A stretch of DNA of 20,185 nucleotides, taken from NCBI GenBank assembly GCA_910588505.1, contig CAJUPQ010000067.1, positions 1-20,185 of the forward strand, given 5' to 3'. Shown here one piece after another: positions 1 through 8,244 of this stretch. This DNA comes from an uncultured Hungatella sp. GTDB lineage: Bacteria; Bacillota; Clostridia; Lachnospirales; Lachnospiraceae. A program made the position numbers and the translations under genes. The notes beneath the pieces were generated by a model, which was not told where the DNA came from, ran no database searches, and saw only the letters and a program-made list of their open reading frames with translations. Each line of letters begins with the position of its first letter. The first letter of the stretch is position 1.

Positions 1-10
1 ACCCTTGATT

Positions 11-1516
11 TTACTGGTCTTTTCCGCCAAGCGTTTTCATCGTCGGGAACAGCAATACGTCCCGAATGGCCGGAGAGTTGGTAAACAGCATCACCAGCCG
101 GTCAATGCCGTACCCGATTCCTCCCGTGGGGGGCATACCGATCTCCAGGGCATTTAAGAAGTCCTCGTCCGTGGTGTTGGCCTCCTCGTCGCCGGCGGCC
201 AGGGCGGCCTCCTGGGCTTTGAAGCGTTCCCTCTGGTCTATGGGGTCATTGAGCTCGGAGTAGGCGTTGCACATCTCTCTTCCGTAGATGAACAGTTCGA
301 ACCGCTCCACCAGCTCCGGTTTATCCGGCTTTCTCTTGGTCAGCGGAGATACCTCCACCGGGTGGTCCATGATAAAGGTAGGCTGGATCAGATGCTCCTC
401 CACAAACTCCTCGAAGAACAGGTTGATGATGTCTCCCCGAACATGGCGGGCCTCATAGTGGACGCCCCTGTCGTCAGCCAGCTTTTTGGCTTCTTCTGTG
501 GTCGTGATCTGGTCAAAGTCAATACCTGTGTATTTCCTGATGGCATCGATCATGGTGAGACGCTCAAAGGGCTTTCCAAGGTCAATCTCCACCTCCGCGT
601 AGGGGATGGTGGTGGTGTGGCACACCTCCCGGGCAATATGGCGGAACATGTTCTCTGTCAGATCCATCATGCCGTGGTAGTCTGTATATGCCTGGTAAAG
701 CTCCATGAGGGTAAATTCCGGGTTATGCCTGGTGTCCAGCCCCTCGTTGCGGAACACGCGTCCTATTTCGTAGACCTTCTCCATGCCGCCTACAATGAGC
801 CGTTTCAGATACAACTCCAGGGAAATCCTCAGCTTTACATCCTCGTCCAGGGCGTTGTAGTGGGTCTCAAAGGGCCTGGCGGCAGCGCCGCCGGCGTTGC
901 TTACCAGCATGGGGGTTTCCACCTCTAAAAATCCCAGGTCGTCCAAATAGCGGCGGATGCAGCTGATGATGCGGGAGCGCAGCACAAAGGTCTTTTTTAC
1001 GTCCTCATTCATAATAAGGTCTGTGTACCTTTGGCGGTAGCGCATATCCGTGTTGGTCAGGCCATGGTATTTCTCCGGAAGGACCTGGAGGCTCTTGGAG
1101 AGCAGGGTCACGGAGGTGGCGTGGATGGAGATCTCCCCGGTCTTGGTGGTAAACACGGTTCCTGTCAGGCCGATAATATCTCCGATATCCAGTTTCCGGA
1201 ATTCTTTGTAGGCCTCTTCACCGATGCTGTCTCTGGCCACATAGGACTGGATGTTGCCTTTTAGATCCTGAACATTACAGAAGGAGGCTTTGCCCATGAC
1301 CCGCTTGGACATCATGCGGCCTGCCATGGATACCTCTTTCCCCTCCCACTGGCTGTAGTCTTCTTTTACGTCCGTGCTGTGTGCGGTTACGTCAAATTTT
1401 GTGATGCAGAAGGGGTCTTTGCCGGATTCCTGAAGCTGGGACAGCTTTTCCCGGCGTACTTTTAGTAACTGGTTAATGTCTTCCTGGGTCTGTGTCTGAT
1501 TTTGCTGCTGCGCCAC
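11..1516 (-). CDS. lysS: Lysyl-tRNA synthetase, class II
   Basis: Charges tRNA-Lys with lysine in the cytoplasm, using ATP. The protein has an N-terminal OB-fold anticodon-binding domain (about residues 60-135, around VSMAGRMMSKR). The class II catalytic core follows, with motif 2 (VFRNEGLDTRHNPEFT, about 255-269) and motif 3 near the C terminus (GIGYGIDRLVMLFT). Length, about 501 residues, is normal for bacterial LysS. The reading frame can start at a GTG at 1525, but that codon sits inside the AAGGAG ribosome binding site (1530-1525). The GTG at 1516, 8 nt downstream of the site, is the better start and only removes three residues. It lies 68 nt behind greA on the same strand with no terminator between, so the two are probably co-transcribed. 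The 3' end is complete; any terminator lies outside the window. Confidence 0.97.
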   Translation of the reverse strand: MAQQQNQTQTQEDINQLLKVRREKLSQLQESGKDPFCITKFDVTAHSTDVKEDYSQWEGKEVSMAGRMMSKRVMGKASFCNVQDLKGNIQSYVARDSIGEEAYKEFRKLDIGDIIGLTGTVFTTKTGEISIHATSVTLLSKSLQVLPEKYHGLTNTDMRYRQRYTDLIMNEDVKKTFVLRSRIISCIRRYLDDLGFLEVETPMLVSNAGGAAARPFETHYNALDEDVKLRISLELYLKRLIVGGMEKVYEIGRVFRNEGLDTRHNPEFTLMELYQAYTDYHGMMDLTENMFRHIAREVCHTTTIPYAEVEIDLGKPFERLTMIDAIRKYTGIDFDQITTTEEAKKLADDRGVHYEARHVRGDIINLFFEEFVEEHLIQPTFIMDHPVEVSPLTKRKPDKPELVERFELFIYGREMCNAYSELNDPIDQRERFKAQEAALAAGDEEANTTDEDFLNALEIGMPPTGGIGYGIDRLVMLFTNSPAIRDVLLFPTMKTLGGKDQ

Positions 1517-1584
1517 GTCGTTCACTCCTTTATCGTTTTAGGGCAGTCAAAGGGCCGGGCCGTCTGGCTACCCCCAGTCTTTAT

Positions 1585-2067
1585 TTATGAAACTCTCTGA
1601 ATCTCCAGCACTCTGTATTGAATTACGCCAACCTGGGTCTCCACGTCCACCACGTCGCCTACTTTTTTGCCCAGGAGGGCCTGGCCTACAGGGGATTCGT
1701 TGGAAATCTTGTTCTGAAGGCTGTTGGCCTCTGTGGAGCCCACGATCTTGAACTCCATCTCCTCGTCCTCCTCGATCTCGTAGACCTTAACCTTGCAGCC
1801 GATGTTTATCTTTTCCAGGTCGATCTCCTCTTCCACCACCACTTCCGCGTTCTTTAAGAGCTTTTCCAGCTCTTCGATCCGCAGCTCGATGTCCCGCTGT
1901 TCATCTTTGGCCGCGTCGTACTCCGCGTTCTCGGACAGATCGCCCTGCTCACGGGCTTCTTTGATCTTCTGGGCAACTTCTTTCCGCTTAACAACCTTTA
2001 GATTGTGAAGTTCGTCTTCGTATTGTTTCAACCCCGCATACGTCAGAATGTTTTTTTTCTCTGCCAT
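1585..2067 (-). CDS. greA: Transcription elongation factor GreA
   Basis: Rescues backtracked RNA polymerase by inserting a coiled coil into the secondary channel and stimulating transcript cleavage. The 160-residue product has the usual size. It shows the N-terminal coiled coil with the conserved acidic tip (EQGDLSENAEYDAAKDEQ, about residues 40-57), followed by a C-terminal FKBP-like domain (SPVGQALLGKKVGDVV). The ATG at 2067 follows a GGGAGG ribosome binding site with 7 nt spacing. It is the first gene of the greA-lysS operon. A perfect sigma-A promoter lies upstream at 2153-2181, giving a leader of roughly 80 nt. Confidence 0.97.
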   Translation of the reverse strand: MAEKKNILTYAGLKQYEDELHNLKVVKRKEVAQKIKEAREQGDLSENAEYDAAKDEQRDIELRIEELEKLLKNAEVVVEEEIDLEKINIGCKVKVYEIEEDEEMEFKIVGSTEANSLQNKISNESPVGQALLGKKVGDVVDVETQVGVIQYRVLEIQRVS

Positions 2068-2152
2068 AATCTAACCTCCCGCTATTTCCAAAAATTATCA
2101 GGCAAATGGAATTTAAGCGGGCCACTGCCATCCCGCCTCTTGCATTCAAGGT

Positions 2153-2181
2153 ATTATATCCCAAAGAGTACGCATTGTCAA
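2153..2181 (-). promoter_or_regulatory. Consensus sigma-A promoter of greA-lysS
   Basis: On the minus strand TTGACA (2181-2176) is separated by exactly 17 nt from TATAAT (2158-2153). Both boxes match consensus in full. Predicted transcription start is near 2146. It points at greA and should drive greA-lysS constitutively. No operator-like repeat overlaps it. Confidence 0.9.
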
Positions 2182-2305
2182 GAACCGGGGAACCGGGATT
2201 CCCGCCATTTTTTCATGGGTTGCAGCAGTTTGGATAACCCTTGAACGGTTACCGTGATTTTCACCAGTTTTTTGTATCGTTTTTCTGGTAAGTGACAGAA
2301 ATTTA

Positions 2306-2314
2306 TGGTAGAAT
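2306..2314 (+). promoter_or_regulatory. Possible extended -10 promoter of the epimerase gene
   Basis: TGG followed by TAGAAT forms an extended -10 element 31 bp before the ATG at 2345. No good -35 box is seen at 16-18 nt. The rest of the divergent 2068-2344 interval is AT-rich and shows only the greA promoter and a short palindrome, ACGGTTACCGT, near 2245. Confidence 0.4.
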
Positions 2315-2344
2315 AAATCTATTAGGGGGAGAAAGGAAGAAAAG

Positions 2345-3229
2345 ATGCTGATTTCATTAAAGAAGAATGGCGCGGCGGCAGTTATAGATACAAAAGGGGC
2401 TCAGCTGCTTTCGCTGAAGGACAAAAACGGAAAGGAATATATGTGGCAGAGGGATCCAAAGTTCTGGGCCAGGACTTCCCCGGTCTTATTTCCCGCTATC
2501 GGCAATAGCAGAGACGGGAAGACGATGTTTGACGGGGCGTGGTATGAGCTTCCCAAGCATGGGTTTGCCAAGGACATGGAGTTTGAGGCAGAGAAACGGG
2601 GGGAAGAGGAGGTGTCCCTAACTGTGGGGGACACGGAGGAAACGAGACGCCATTACCCTTACAGATTTGGCTTTACTATGGATTATAGATTGACAGATGA
2701 CGGGATTGAGATCAGATACCAGGTGGAGAACCGAGATTCTAAGGACATGTACTATTGCCTGGGGGCTCATCCTGGGTTTGTATGTCCTATGGAGGAAGGG
2801 GAGCGGTTTGAGGATTACCGGCTCCAGTTTGAGCGGGAGGAAGACTCCTATGGGATCGTCTATGATCTAAAGGCCCTGGAATTTGACAGAACAAGCAGAG
2901 GGTATCATCTGGACCACACCTCCGTCCTGCCCCTTGCTTATGAGCTGTTTGACAGCGACGCCATTTATTTTGAAGGATTAAAGTCAAAGAGGGTTTCTCT
3001 GGTCCACACAGATACAGGGAAGGGGGTGGAAGTTTCTTACGGGGATTTTGCCTCTGTGGCTTTCTGGACGCCTGGGGGAAAGGAAGCGCCGTTTCTGTGC
3101 GTTGAGCCGTGGAACGGTTCCGCCATCTGTTCGGACGAGGACGATGCATTTGCCCACAAGCATGATGTGCAGCGCCTTGGGCCGGGCGGGAAGAAAGATT
3201 ATTGCCTGGGCATACGGATTCTGGCCTGA
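2345..3229 (+). CDS. Aldose 1-epimerase family protein (LacX-like)
   Basis: Galactose mutarotase-like fold of 294 residues, predicted to interconvert alpha and beta anomers of an aldose or sugar phosphate in the cytoplasm. Signatures are the N-terminal EYMWQRDPKFWARTSPVLFP stretch (31-50) typical of the LacX branch, KHGFAKD (His72), LGAHPGF (His142) and the late VEPWNG with a candidate catalytic Glu near 256. The two His and the Glu correspond to the acid/base residues of mutarotases by family knowledge. The ATG follows an AAGGA ribosome binding site with about 7 nt spacing. It is divergent from greA and stands 110 nt before a chemotaxis receptor, so it is probably monocistronic. The sugar cannot be told from sequence; the LacX label reflects similarity, not a lactose operon. 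Confidence 0.88.
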   Translation: MLISLKKNGAAAVIDTKGAQLLSLKDKNGKEYMWQRDPKFWARTSPVLFPAIGNSRDGKTMFDGAWYELPKHGFAKDMEFEAEKRGEEEVSLTVGDTEETRRHYPYRFGFTMDYRLTDDGIEIRYQVENRDSKDMYYCLGAHPGFVCPMEEGERFEDYRLQFEREEDSYGIVYDLKALEFDRTSRGYHLDHTSVLPLAYELFDSDAIYFEGLKSKRVSLVHTDTGKGVEVSYGDFASVAFWTPGGKEAPFLCVEPWNGSAICSDEDDAFAHKHDVQRLGPGGKKDYCLGIRILA

Positions 3230-3339
3230 GATCCGGCAGGGCGCAGGGGCGGATAGGGGCCGGGTTCACCGGAATTTCTGTAAGCTGATAGGATAGATTG
3301 GGGAGTTTACTGTTTAGAACAATAAGGAGTCGGTTAATT

Positions 3340-5019
3340 ATGAAAAAAGCAATGAATCAATCCAAATTGAATTTGATCTTAAATGGGATCGCCATTACAG
3401 CCCTGCTGCTGGTGGTGGTGCTTTTGTTTGTGTTCGGTGAGATAAATGGAAGGCTTATGGACGCCACGGAGGACAGGTTTAACCTGACCTATAATGCCAA
3501 CCGGTTTATGAACGGTTCCGCTTACCTGACCAATGAGGTGCGGGCTTACGCTTCCACAGGCAACCAGGTACACTATGATAATTACTGGAATGAGATCAAT
3601 AATTTAAAGAACCGGGACCTGGGCGTGGCGGCTATGCAGGAGATCGGGATCACCTCTGAGGAGCAGGCCATGATCGACGAGATGTCTTCCCTGTCCAACA
3701 ACCTGGTGCCTCTGGAGGAGGGGGCCATGGAGCAGGTTCAGTCCGGGCAGATGGCGGAGGCTCTTGACTATGTGTACGGGTCTGACTATACCACGGTGAC
3801 TGAGCACATTACAGGGATCAAGGAGCAGTTTCTGGATGAGCTGGATGTAAGGACCGGACAGGAGGTCAGGGCTTTGAGGATACAGGGGGACATCGTCCGG
3901 GGGATCATCTTCGTGGCGCTGATCCTGGTGGGGCTTGTGCAGGTTTACGTGATGCAGGTTACCAAGAAGCGCATCCTGAAACCTGTGATCGCGGTCAGAG
4001 ACCAGATGGGGGAGATCTCCAGAGGGAATCTTTCCGCAGATTTCCCGCTGGAGCCGGATACTTCTGAGATCGGGATGCTGGTGGAGTCCATCCATGAGAC
4101 CAAGAGAGAATTGAAGAAATATATTTCCGATATTGATTCCAAGCTGGCCCAGATGGCCCAGGGGAAGATGGATCTGTCCATTGGCAGCGATTACCGGGGC
4201 GAGTTCCAGCCGATCCAGAGGGCCATGAGCCAGATACTGGATTCTCTCAACAACGCACTGTATCAGATCAACCAGACAGCCGGCCAGGTTTCCCAGGAGT
4301 CGGAGAAGATGGCCATGGATTCCCAGACCCTGTCCAACGGGGCGGTGCAGCAGGCTTCGGCGGTGCAGCAGCTTTCCGCCAGCATCCAGACTCTTTCGGA
4401 CCAGGTCAGCAGCACTTCCGTGGACGCGGACAATGCCAGGGAGGCGTCCATGAACGCGGCGGCTCAGCTGGAGGCGTGCAATGAGAAGATGGCAGAACTG
4501 ACTACGGCGATGAAAGATATTTCGGAAGCTTCTCAGCGGATAAGCGGGATTATCAAGACCATTGAGGATATTTCCTTCCAGACCAACATCCTGGCGCTAA
4601 ACGCGGCCATCGAGGCGGCAAGGGCCGGAAGTGCGGGCAAGGGATTTGCGGTGGTGGCGGACGAGGTCCAGAGTCTGGCCAACAAAAGCTCCATTGCCGC
4701 CCAGGATATTACCAGGCTCATTAAGAATTCCATGAATCTGGTGGAGCACGGCACGGAGCTGTCTGCGGAGAGCACCCAGACCCTTGCGGTGGGAGTTGCG
4801 GGCGCCAGGAAATCCACGGAGTTAGTGGAGCGGATCGCCGTGTCTGCCGGGGAGCAGGCGGAGTCTCTGGCCCAGCTGACTATGGGCATGGAGCAGATTT
4901 CCGGAGTAGTCCAGACCAACGCGTCCACAGCGGAGAAGTCTGCCACATCGGCTCAGGAGCTGCGGAGCCAGTCCGAAGAGCTGACAGAGTCTGTCCAGAG
5001 GTTCAGGCTTCGGAGGTAG
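3340..5019 (+). CDS. Methyl-accepting chemotaxis protein
   Basis: Transmembrane chemoreceptor that passes ligand signals to CheA/CheW. It has 559 residues: TM1 at 11-33, an extracytoplasmic helical sensor of about 150 residues (four-helix-bundle type), TM2 at 188-207, and HAMP from about 208. A second HAMP-like stretch follows, around KMDLSIGSDYRGEFQPI (276-292), then the signalling coiled coil with the conserved hairpin tip (IEDISFQTNILALNAAIEA, 408-426, through GKGFAVVADEV). The frame is open from 3298, but the ATG at 3340 has AAGGAG 10 nt upstream and gives a normal N terminus, so I use it. It carries no C-terminal CheR pentapeptide and no che gene is adjacent, so it is an orphan receptor. 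The last 17 bp overlap the convergent gene. The ligand is not predictable. Confidence 0.95.
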   Translation: MKKAMNQSKLNLILNGIAITALLLVVVLLFVFGEINGRLMDATEDRFNLTYNANRFMNGSAYLTNEVRAYASTGNQVHYDNYWNEINNLKNRDLGVAAMQEIGITSEEQAMIDEMSSLSNNLVPLEEGAMEQVQSGQMAEALDYVYGSDYTTVTEHITGIKEQFLDELDVRTGQEVRALRIQGDIVRGIIFVALILVGLVQVYVMQVTKKRILKPVIAVRDQMGEISRGNLSADFPLEPDTSEIGMLVESIHETKRELKKYISDIDSKLAQMAQGKMDLSIGSDYRGEFQPIQRAMSQILDSLNNALYQINQTAGQVSQESEKMAMDSQTLSNGAVQQASAVQQLSASIQTLSDQVSSTSVDADNAREASMNAAAQLEACNEKMAELTTAMKDISEASQRISGIIKTIEDISFQTNILALNAAIEAARAGSAGKGFAVVADEVQSLANKSSIAAQDITRLIKNSMNLVEHGTELSAESTQTLAVGVAGARKSTELVERIAVSAGEQAESLAQLTMGMEQISGVVQTNASTAEKSATSAQELRSQSEELTESVQRFRLRR

Positions 5020-5962
5020 GAGCGGTGTCCTTGGCCCTGGACAGGGCTTCCCAGTCTGCTTTGGTGCAGCCGTTTTGGCTGTACCGGGCTTTTTCGTAGA
5101 GGGTGTGGAGGGCGGGACGGCTTAGGCCTACAGCCTGCTCCAGCTCTTTTGGGGACGCGGACAGAGCGGGAGTTTGTTTCTTTTTGGAATAGCGGGAAAG
5201 GATTTCCCGGCGGTACAGGTGACGGATCTTTCTGTCATAGGACTGCCGGAGTCCTTTCTTCTTTTTTTGCTTTTTTGGGACGGCTTTGGGGGAGCCGGTC
5301 AGGGACCAGGTGGGGGTCAGATAGATTTTTTCATCTCCGTCAAAGTGTCTGGGCTTTGTGATCCAGGCCCAGAGGCGGCCAAGGAGGCAGATCAGAGCCA
5401 GTATCATCAAAAGTCCAAGGGCAAGGGTTCCAACAGCCCGAAAGAGCCTATCCAGCAGAAGGATCCAGGGGGGCGTGGGCTTTGCCTCGCCAAAGAGGGC
5501 GGACAGATCAGGGGCCTGGACCGGTTCCACTTCCATATGAAGGGCAGGGTATACGGCTTTATCCAGGCTGGTTTTGGCTGCGAACCACCGGGCGATGATC
5601 TGCCAAAGAGGGTTAAGGCAGAAGGCGGACAGGGGCAGGGCTCCAAGGGTCAGGGTCAGAAAGATGGTCATGGAAAAGGAATTTACCAGGCTTATCTGTT
5701 TTTTTGGGAGATGATCCGTGTCCTTGAAATGGTCCAGGAACCAGTGGGCGGCGTGGAGATTCCAGTGGATGAAATAGGCCGGGGCAATGGCCAGGAAACT
5801 GAAGTACCCGGCCTGTTTCAGCGTCTGGGCCAGGGCCTGGTTTTCAGAGCGTTCCAGGGCAATCCCAGCCAGGTAGGCACAGGCGGCGGCAATGCCAAGA
5901 AACACGTAGAAGCCGGAACGATTTTTTCCAAACCAAAAGTTAAGAAGCTTGCGAATAGTCAT
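5003..5962 (-). CDS. DUF4129-like multi-pass membrane protein of a MoxR-DUF58 operon
   Basis: 319 residues with four predicted membrane helices (about 17-35, 50-67, 95-115, 175-198). A long soluble loop lies between helices 3 and 4. A basic cytoplasmic tail contains a DUF4129-like C-terminal segment (IRHLYRREILSRY, then LHTLYEKARYS at about 286-296). The ATG at 5962 has GGGAGG 6 nt upstream and lies inside the end of the DUF58 gene (23-nt overlap), implying translational coupling. The frame extends upstream to 6145, but that part is antiphase DUF58 coding sequence. In many bacteria MoxR, DUF58 and DUF4129/transglutaminase proteins form one operon of unknown envelope-linked function. No transglutaminase domain is present here. 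The stop codon lies 17 bp inside the convergent chemoreceptor gene. Family assignment rests on the C-terminal pattern and the operon. Confidence 0.75.
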   Translation of the reverse strand: MTIRKLLNFWFGKNRSGFYVFLGIAAACAYLAGIALERSENQALAQTLKQAGYFSFLAIAPAYFIHWNLHAAHWFLDHFKDTDHLPKKQISLVNSFSMTIFLTLTLGALPLSAFCLNPLWQIIARWFAAKTSLDKAVYPALHMEVEPVQAPDLSALFGEAKPTPPWILLLDRLFRAVGTLALGLLMILALICLLGRLWAWITKPRHFDGDEKIYLTPTWSLTGSPKAVPKKQKKKKGLRQSYDRKIRHLYRREILSRYSKKKQTPALSASPKELEQAVGLSRPALHTLYEKARYSQNGCTKADWEALSRAKDTAPTSEA

Positions 5963-7067
5963 AAGGAACCTCCCATGGGAAAATGGATATGTGGGAAGGG
6001 GCTCTAAAAGAGAGCTCCTGTCCGGGACGCATGGGGAGAATCCACTGGCAGCCAGGGCTTTGGCGGCAGAGATGGCCAAATGCCTGGGCCATGGATTCTC
6101 TCTGTTTTGGAGAGATAAGGATATAGACCATGGAATGGGCGGCATCAGGGGAGAGTGCTATGTCCTGGAGAAGGTGTTCCATAGAAGAGTGTCTCTTTTC
6201 CAAGGGCTGGATCCGGGCCAGAAATTCCATGACAGCCTGGCCGTGGCCGGGCCCTGCGCCGGCTTTAAGGCAGCCGGTCCCGTTGGTTTGGATGGATACA
6301 GGGATTCCTTCTTTTAGGAGGAAAAGGCTGTAGGTGGCGCAGAGGCGTATGGCTTCCTCGGTAAGGGATTCGTCTTTCCAGATCTTGTCAGAATCCATGT
6401 CCAGGAGAAAGGCGACCTGCCAGGACGCGGTGGGTGTACACACGTTGACTTTCAGCTGATCGGTTTTGGCAGTGGCTTTCCAGTTGATGGAGCGGTAGGA
6501 GTCATAGGACTGATACGGGCGCACGGACTGGTTTTCAAAGGGATCGGACAGCAGGGAGCGGCGGGCCAGCATCTGCCCCATAAGGCTGCGAAAGGGCAGG
6601 TTTAGCTTTTCCAGGGGGATTTCTCTGGGGTATACATACAGGGCCGCGTCCACAGGCAGGGAGGTTACCAGACGGCCGGAGAAGAACAGGTCATAGCTTA
6701 CGAGCTGCACCTGGGAAATGGTGTAGTACCCTCGTTTTTTGCAGGAGATCTCCAGGCTGCGGCGGATCTCCTGCCATGGCATACAGGAAAAGATATCGCT
6801 CCGGTAGTTGTTGTCTGTTATGCTGGAGTTGCCGGCAGAGGTAAATACCAGATATTTGCCCATCTGGAATTTTACGTGGAGCACAGGAAGGGGCAGGGCT
6901 TTGGCGTTGGTGACGGTTTCCTGTAAGATAACCTGTCCTCCTTCTGTGGTTCCGGGGCAGGAAAAGGACAGGGCTGCCCCAAGATTTTTCTTCCAGAGAG
7001 TATGGTAAAGGGCGGCCTGGAGCATCCAGAGAAGGAAAGCGCAGGCTGCCATGGTGAATATGGTCAT
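5940..7067 (-). CDS. DUF58 domain-containing protein
   Basis: 375 residues. One hydrophobic N-terminal segment (4-25) anchors a soluble domain, and the DUF58 signature lies at 183-205 (VRPYQSYDSYRSINWKATAK), followed by a von Willebrand A-like start (VAFLLDMDSD). DUF58 proteins are encoded beside MoxR ATPases and are thought to be MoxR clients or partners; the biochemical role is not established. The ATG at 7067 overlaps the MoxR stop as ATGA and has GGAGG upstream within the MoxR gene. The open frame extends further upstream to 7421, but that is shadow of MoxR. Many family members have two N-terminal helices; I see only one here. Confidence 0.9.
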   Translation of the reverse strand: MTIFTMAACAFLLWMLQAALYHTLWKKNLGAALSFSCPGTTEGGQVILQETVTNAKALPLPVLHVKFQMGKYLVFTSAGNSSITDNNYRSDIFSCMPWQEIRRSLEISCKKRGYYTISQVQLVSYDLFFSGRLVTSLPVDAALYVYPREIPLEKLNLPFRSLMGQMLARRSLLSDPFENQSVRPYQSYDSYRSINWKATAKTDQLKVNVCTPTASWQVAFLLDMDSDKIWKDESLTEEAIRLCATYSLFLLKEGIPVSIQTNGTGCLKAGAGPGHGQAVMEFLARIQPLEKRHSSMEHLLQDIALSPDAAHSMVYILISPKQRESMAQAFGHLCRQSPGCQWILPMRPGQELSFRAPSHISIFPWEVPYDYSQAS

Positions 7068-8020
7068 AGGCGTCTCCTCCAGTCTTCTGTGGGAAGAGGG
7101 ACTGTGTTTAGAAGCTGGTTTATGAGTTCCCGGCCAAGAAAGCGGGCGCCAAAGGCGCGGGCTGTGGTCAGGCGGTGGGCCAGCACAGGGGTTGCCAGGG
7201 TTTTGATGTCCTCCGGCACCGCGTAGTCTCTTCCCTGAATCAGGGCGTAGGAGCGGACTGCCCGGTAAAGGCTTAAGCTTCCTCTGGGGCTCGCTCCGTT
7301 TTGAATCTGAGGGTGGTTTCTGGTGGCTTGGACCAGGTCTACCAGGTAGTTTTTCAGCAGAGGGTGGACGAAGACCTGGGCGGCGGCCTGGGACAGGGCG
7401 GCTATATCTTTCGCGGTACACACGGCCTGAGCCTGTTCCAGAGGACTGTCGGTTTGAAAGCGGTCCAGGATGGCCAGTTCTTCTTCTTTGTCCGGGTATC
7501 CCATGGACAGCTGCATAAGAAACCGGTCCAGCTGGGCTTCCGGCAGAGGGTAGGTGCCGGCGGTTTCCACCGGGTTCTGGGTGGCGATGACAAAGAAGGG
7601 ATGTTTCAGCGGGCAGGTATCCCCGTCAATGGTTACCTGCCTTTCTTCCATGGCTTCTAAAAGGCTGGACTGGGTGCGTGGCGTGGCCCGGTTGATCTCA
7701 TCTGCCAGAAGAACATGGGTAAACACAGGGCCTTTGCGCAGGACAAAGGCCCCTTCTTTCTGGTTAAAGTAGTTAAGGCCAGTCACGTCCGAGGGAAGCA
7801 GATCAGGGGTGAACTGGATTCTGGAGAATGTCAGGTCAAGGCTTTTGGCCAGGGATTTTGCCAGCATGGTCTTTCCGGTGCCGGGTACATCTTCCAGAAG
7901 GACATGGCCCTGGGACAGCAGGGCGGTGAGAAGCAGGTCTACGGTATGGCTGTGGCCGATGATGACCTGGGAAATGTTTTGCTTTATGGTCTGTATCAGG
8001 GAGGAGGTTTTTTCTTCCAT
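7064..8020 (-). CDS. MoxR-family AAA+ ATPase
   Basis: 318 residues, cytoplasmic, predicted to remodel or activate a partner protein using ATP. It shows Walker A (GTGKT, 47-51), Walker B (LLADEI, 104-109), the MoxR-type NRATPRTQSSLLEAMEERQ segment (110-128), sensor 1 in ATQNPVE (about 146-152) and LPEAQLDRF (159-167). The ATG at 8020 has AAGGAG with 8 nt spacing. It is first in a three-gene minus-strand operon with DUF58 and DUF4129-like genes, each overlapping the next. A candidate promoter with an extended -10 lies at 8087-8095. Confidence 0.95.
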   Translation of the reverse strand: MEEKTSSLIQTIKQNISQVIIGHSHTVDLLLTALLSQGHVLLEDVPGTGKTMLAKSLAKSLDLTFSRIQFTPDLLPSDVTGLNYFNQKEGAFVLRKGPVFTHVLLADEINRATPRTQSSLLEAMEERQVTIDGDTCPLKHPFFVIATQNPVETAGTYPLPEAQLDRFLMQLSMGYPDKEEELAILDRFQTDSPLEQAQAVCTAKDIAALSQAAAQVFVHPLLKNYLVDLVQATRNHPQIQNGASPRGSLSLYRAVRSYALIQGRDYAVPEDIKTLATPVLAHRLTTARAFGARFLGRELINQLLNTVPLPTEDWRRRL

Positions 8021-8086
8021 GGGCAGGGCTCCTTTTTGTGGGAATTGGCGGGCGTTTCGCCGCGAGATGAACGGGTAATTACCTAT

Positions 8087-8095
8087 ATTTTACCA
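8087..8095 (-). promoter_or_regulatory. Candidate promoter of the MoxR operon
   Basis: On the minus strand TGG-TAAAAT forms an extended -10 element. A poor -35 candidate (GTGAAA) lies 15 nt upstream, shorter than usual. It lies about 67 nt before the MoxR ATG and is back to back with the nfnA promoter. Confidence 0.4.
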
Positions 8096-8157
8096 CTGCA
8101 TCCACGTTTTCACCATACAAAAGTGGGATAAAAGGGGAAGTTTTTATTTATAGAATA

Positions 8158-8186
8158 TTGTCAGTGGCGGGAGATGATGGTATGAT
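8158..8186 (+). promoter_or_regulatory. Sigma-A promoter of nfnA-nfnB-deoB
   Basis: TTGTCA (8158-8163), 17-nt spacer, TATGAT (8181-8186), with an extended -10 TG at 8178-8179. Predicted start near 8193, about 50 nt before the nfnA ATG. Confidence 0.7.
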
Positions 8187-8244
8187 AATAATTAAACTTA
8201 AATCCTTTAACAGGACTTTGGGAATACGCATTGAGGAGGAGCAG

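Noticed and set aside
362..928. Plus-strand open frame of 188 codons opposite lysS
   Set aside because: Antisense to the conserved catalytic core of lysS, with no domain features.
3265..3291. Sigma-28-like motility promoter before the chemoreceptor (GCTGATAG)
   Set aside because: The -10 resembles GCCGATAA but the -35 position reads TTCA rather than TAAA; too weak to list.
5174..6007. Plus-strand open frame of 277 codons
   Set aside because: It is antisense to the DUF4129-like gene, which has a good ribosome binding site, membrane helices and operon context. The plus frame is Gly/Gln-rich with no recognisable domain.
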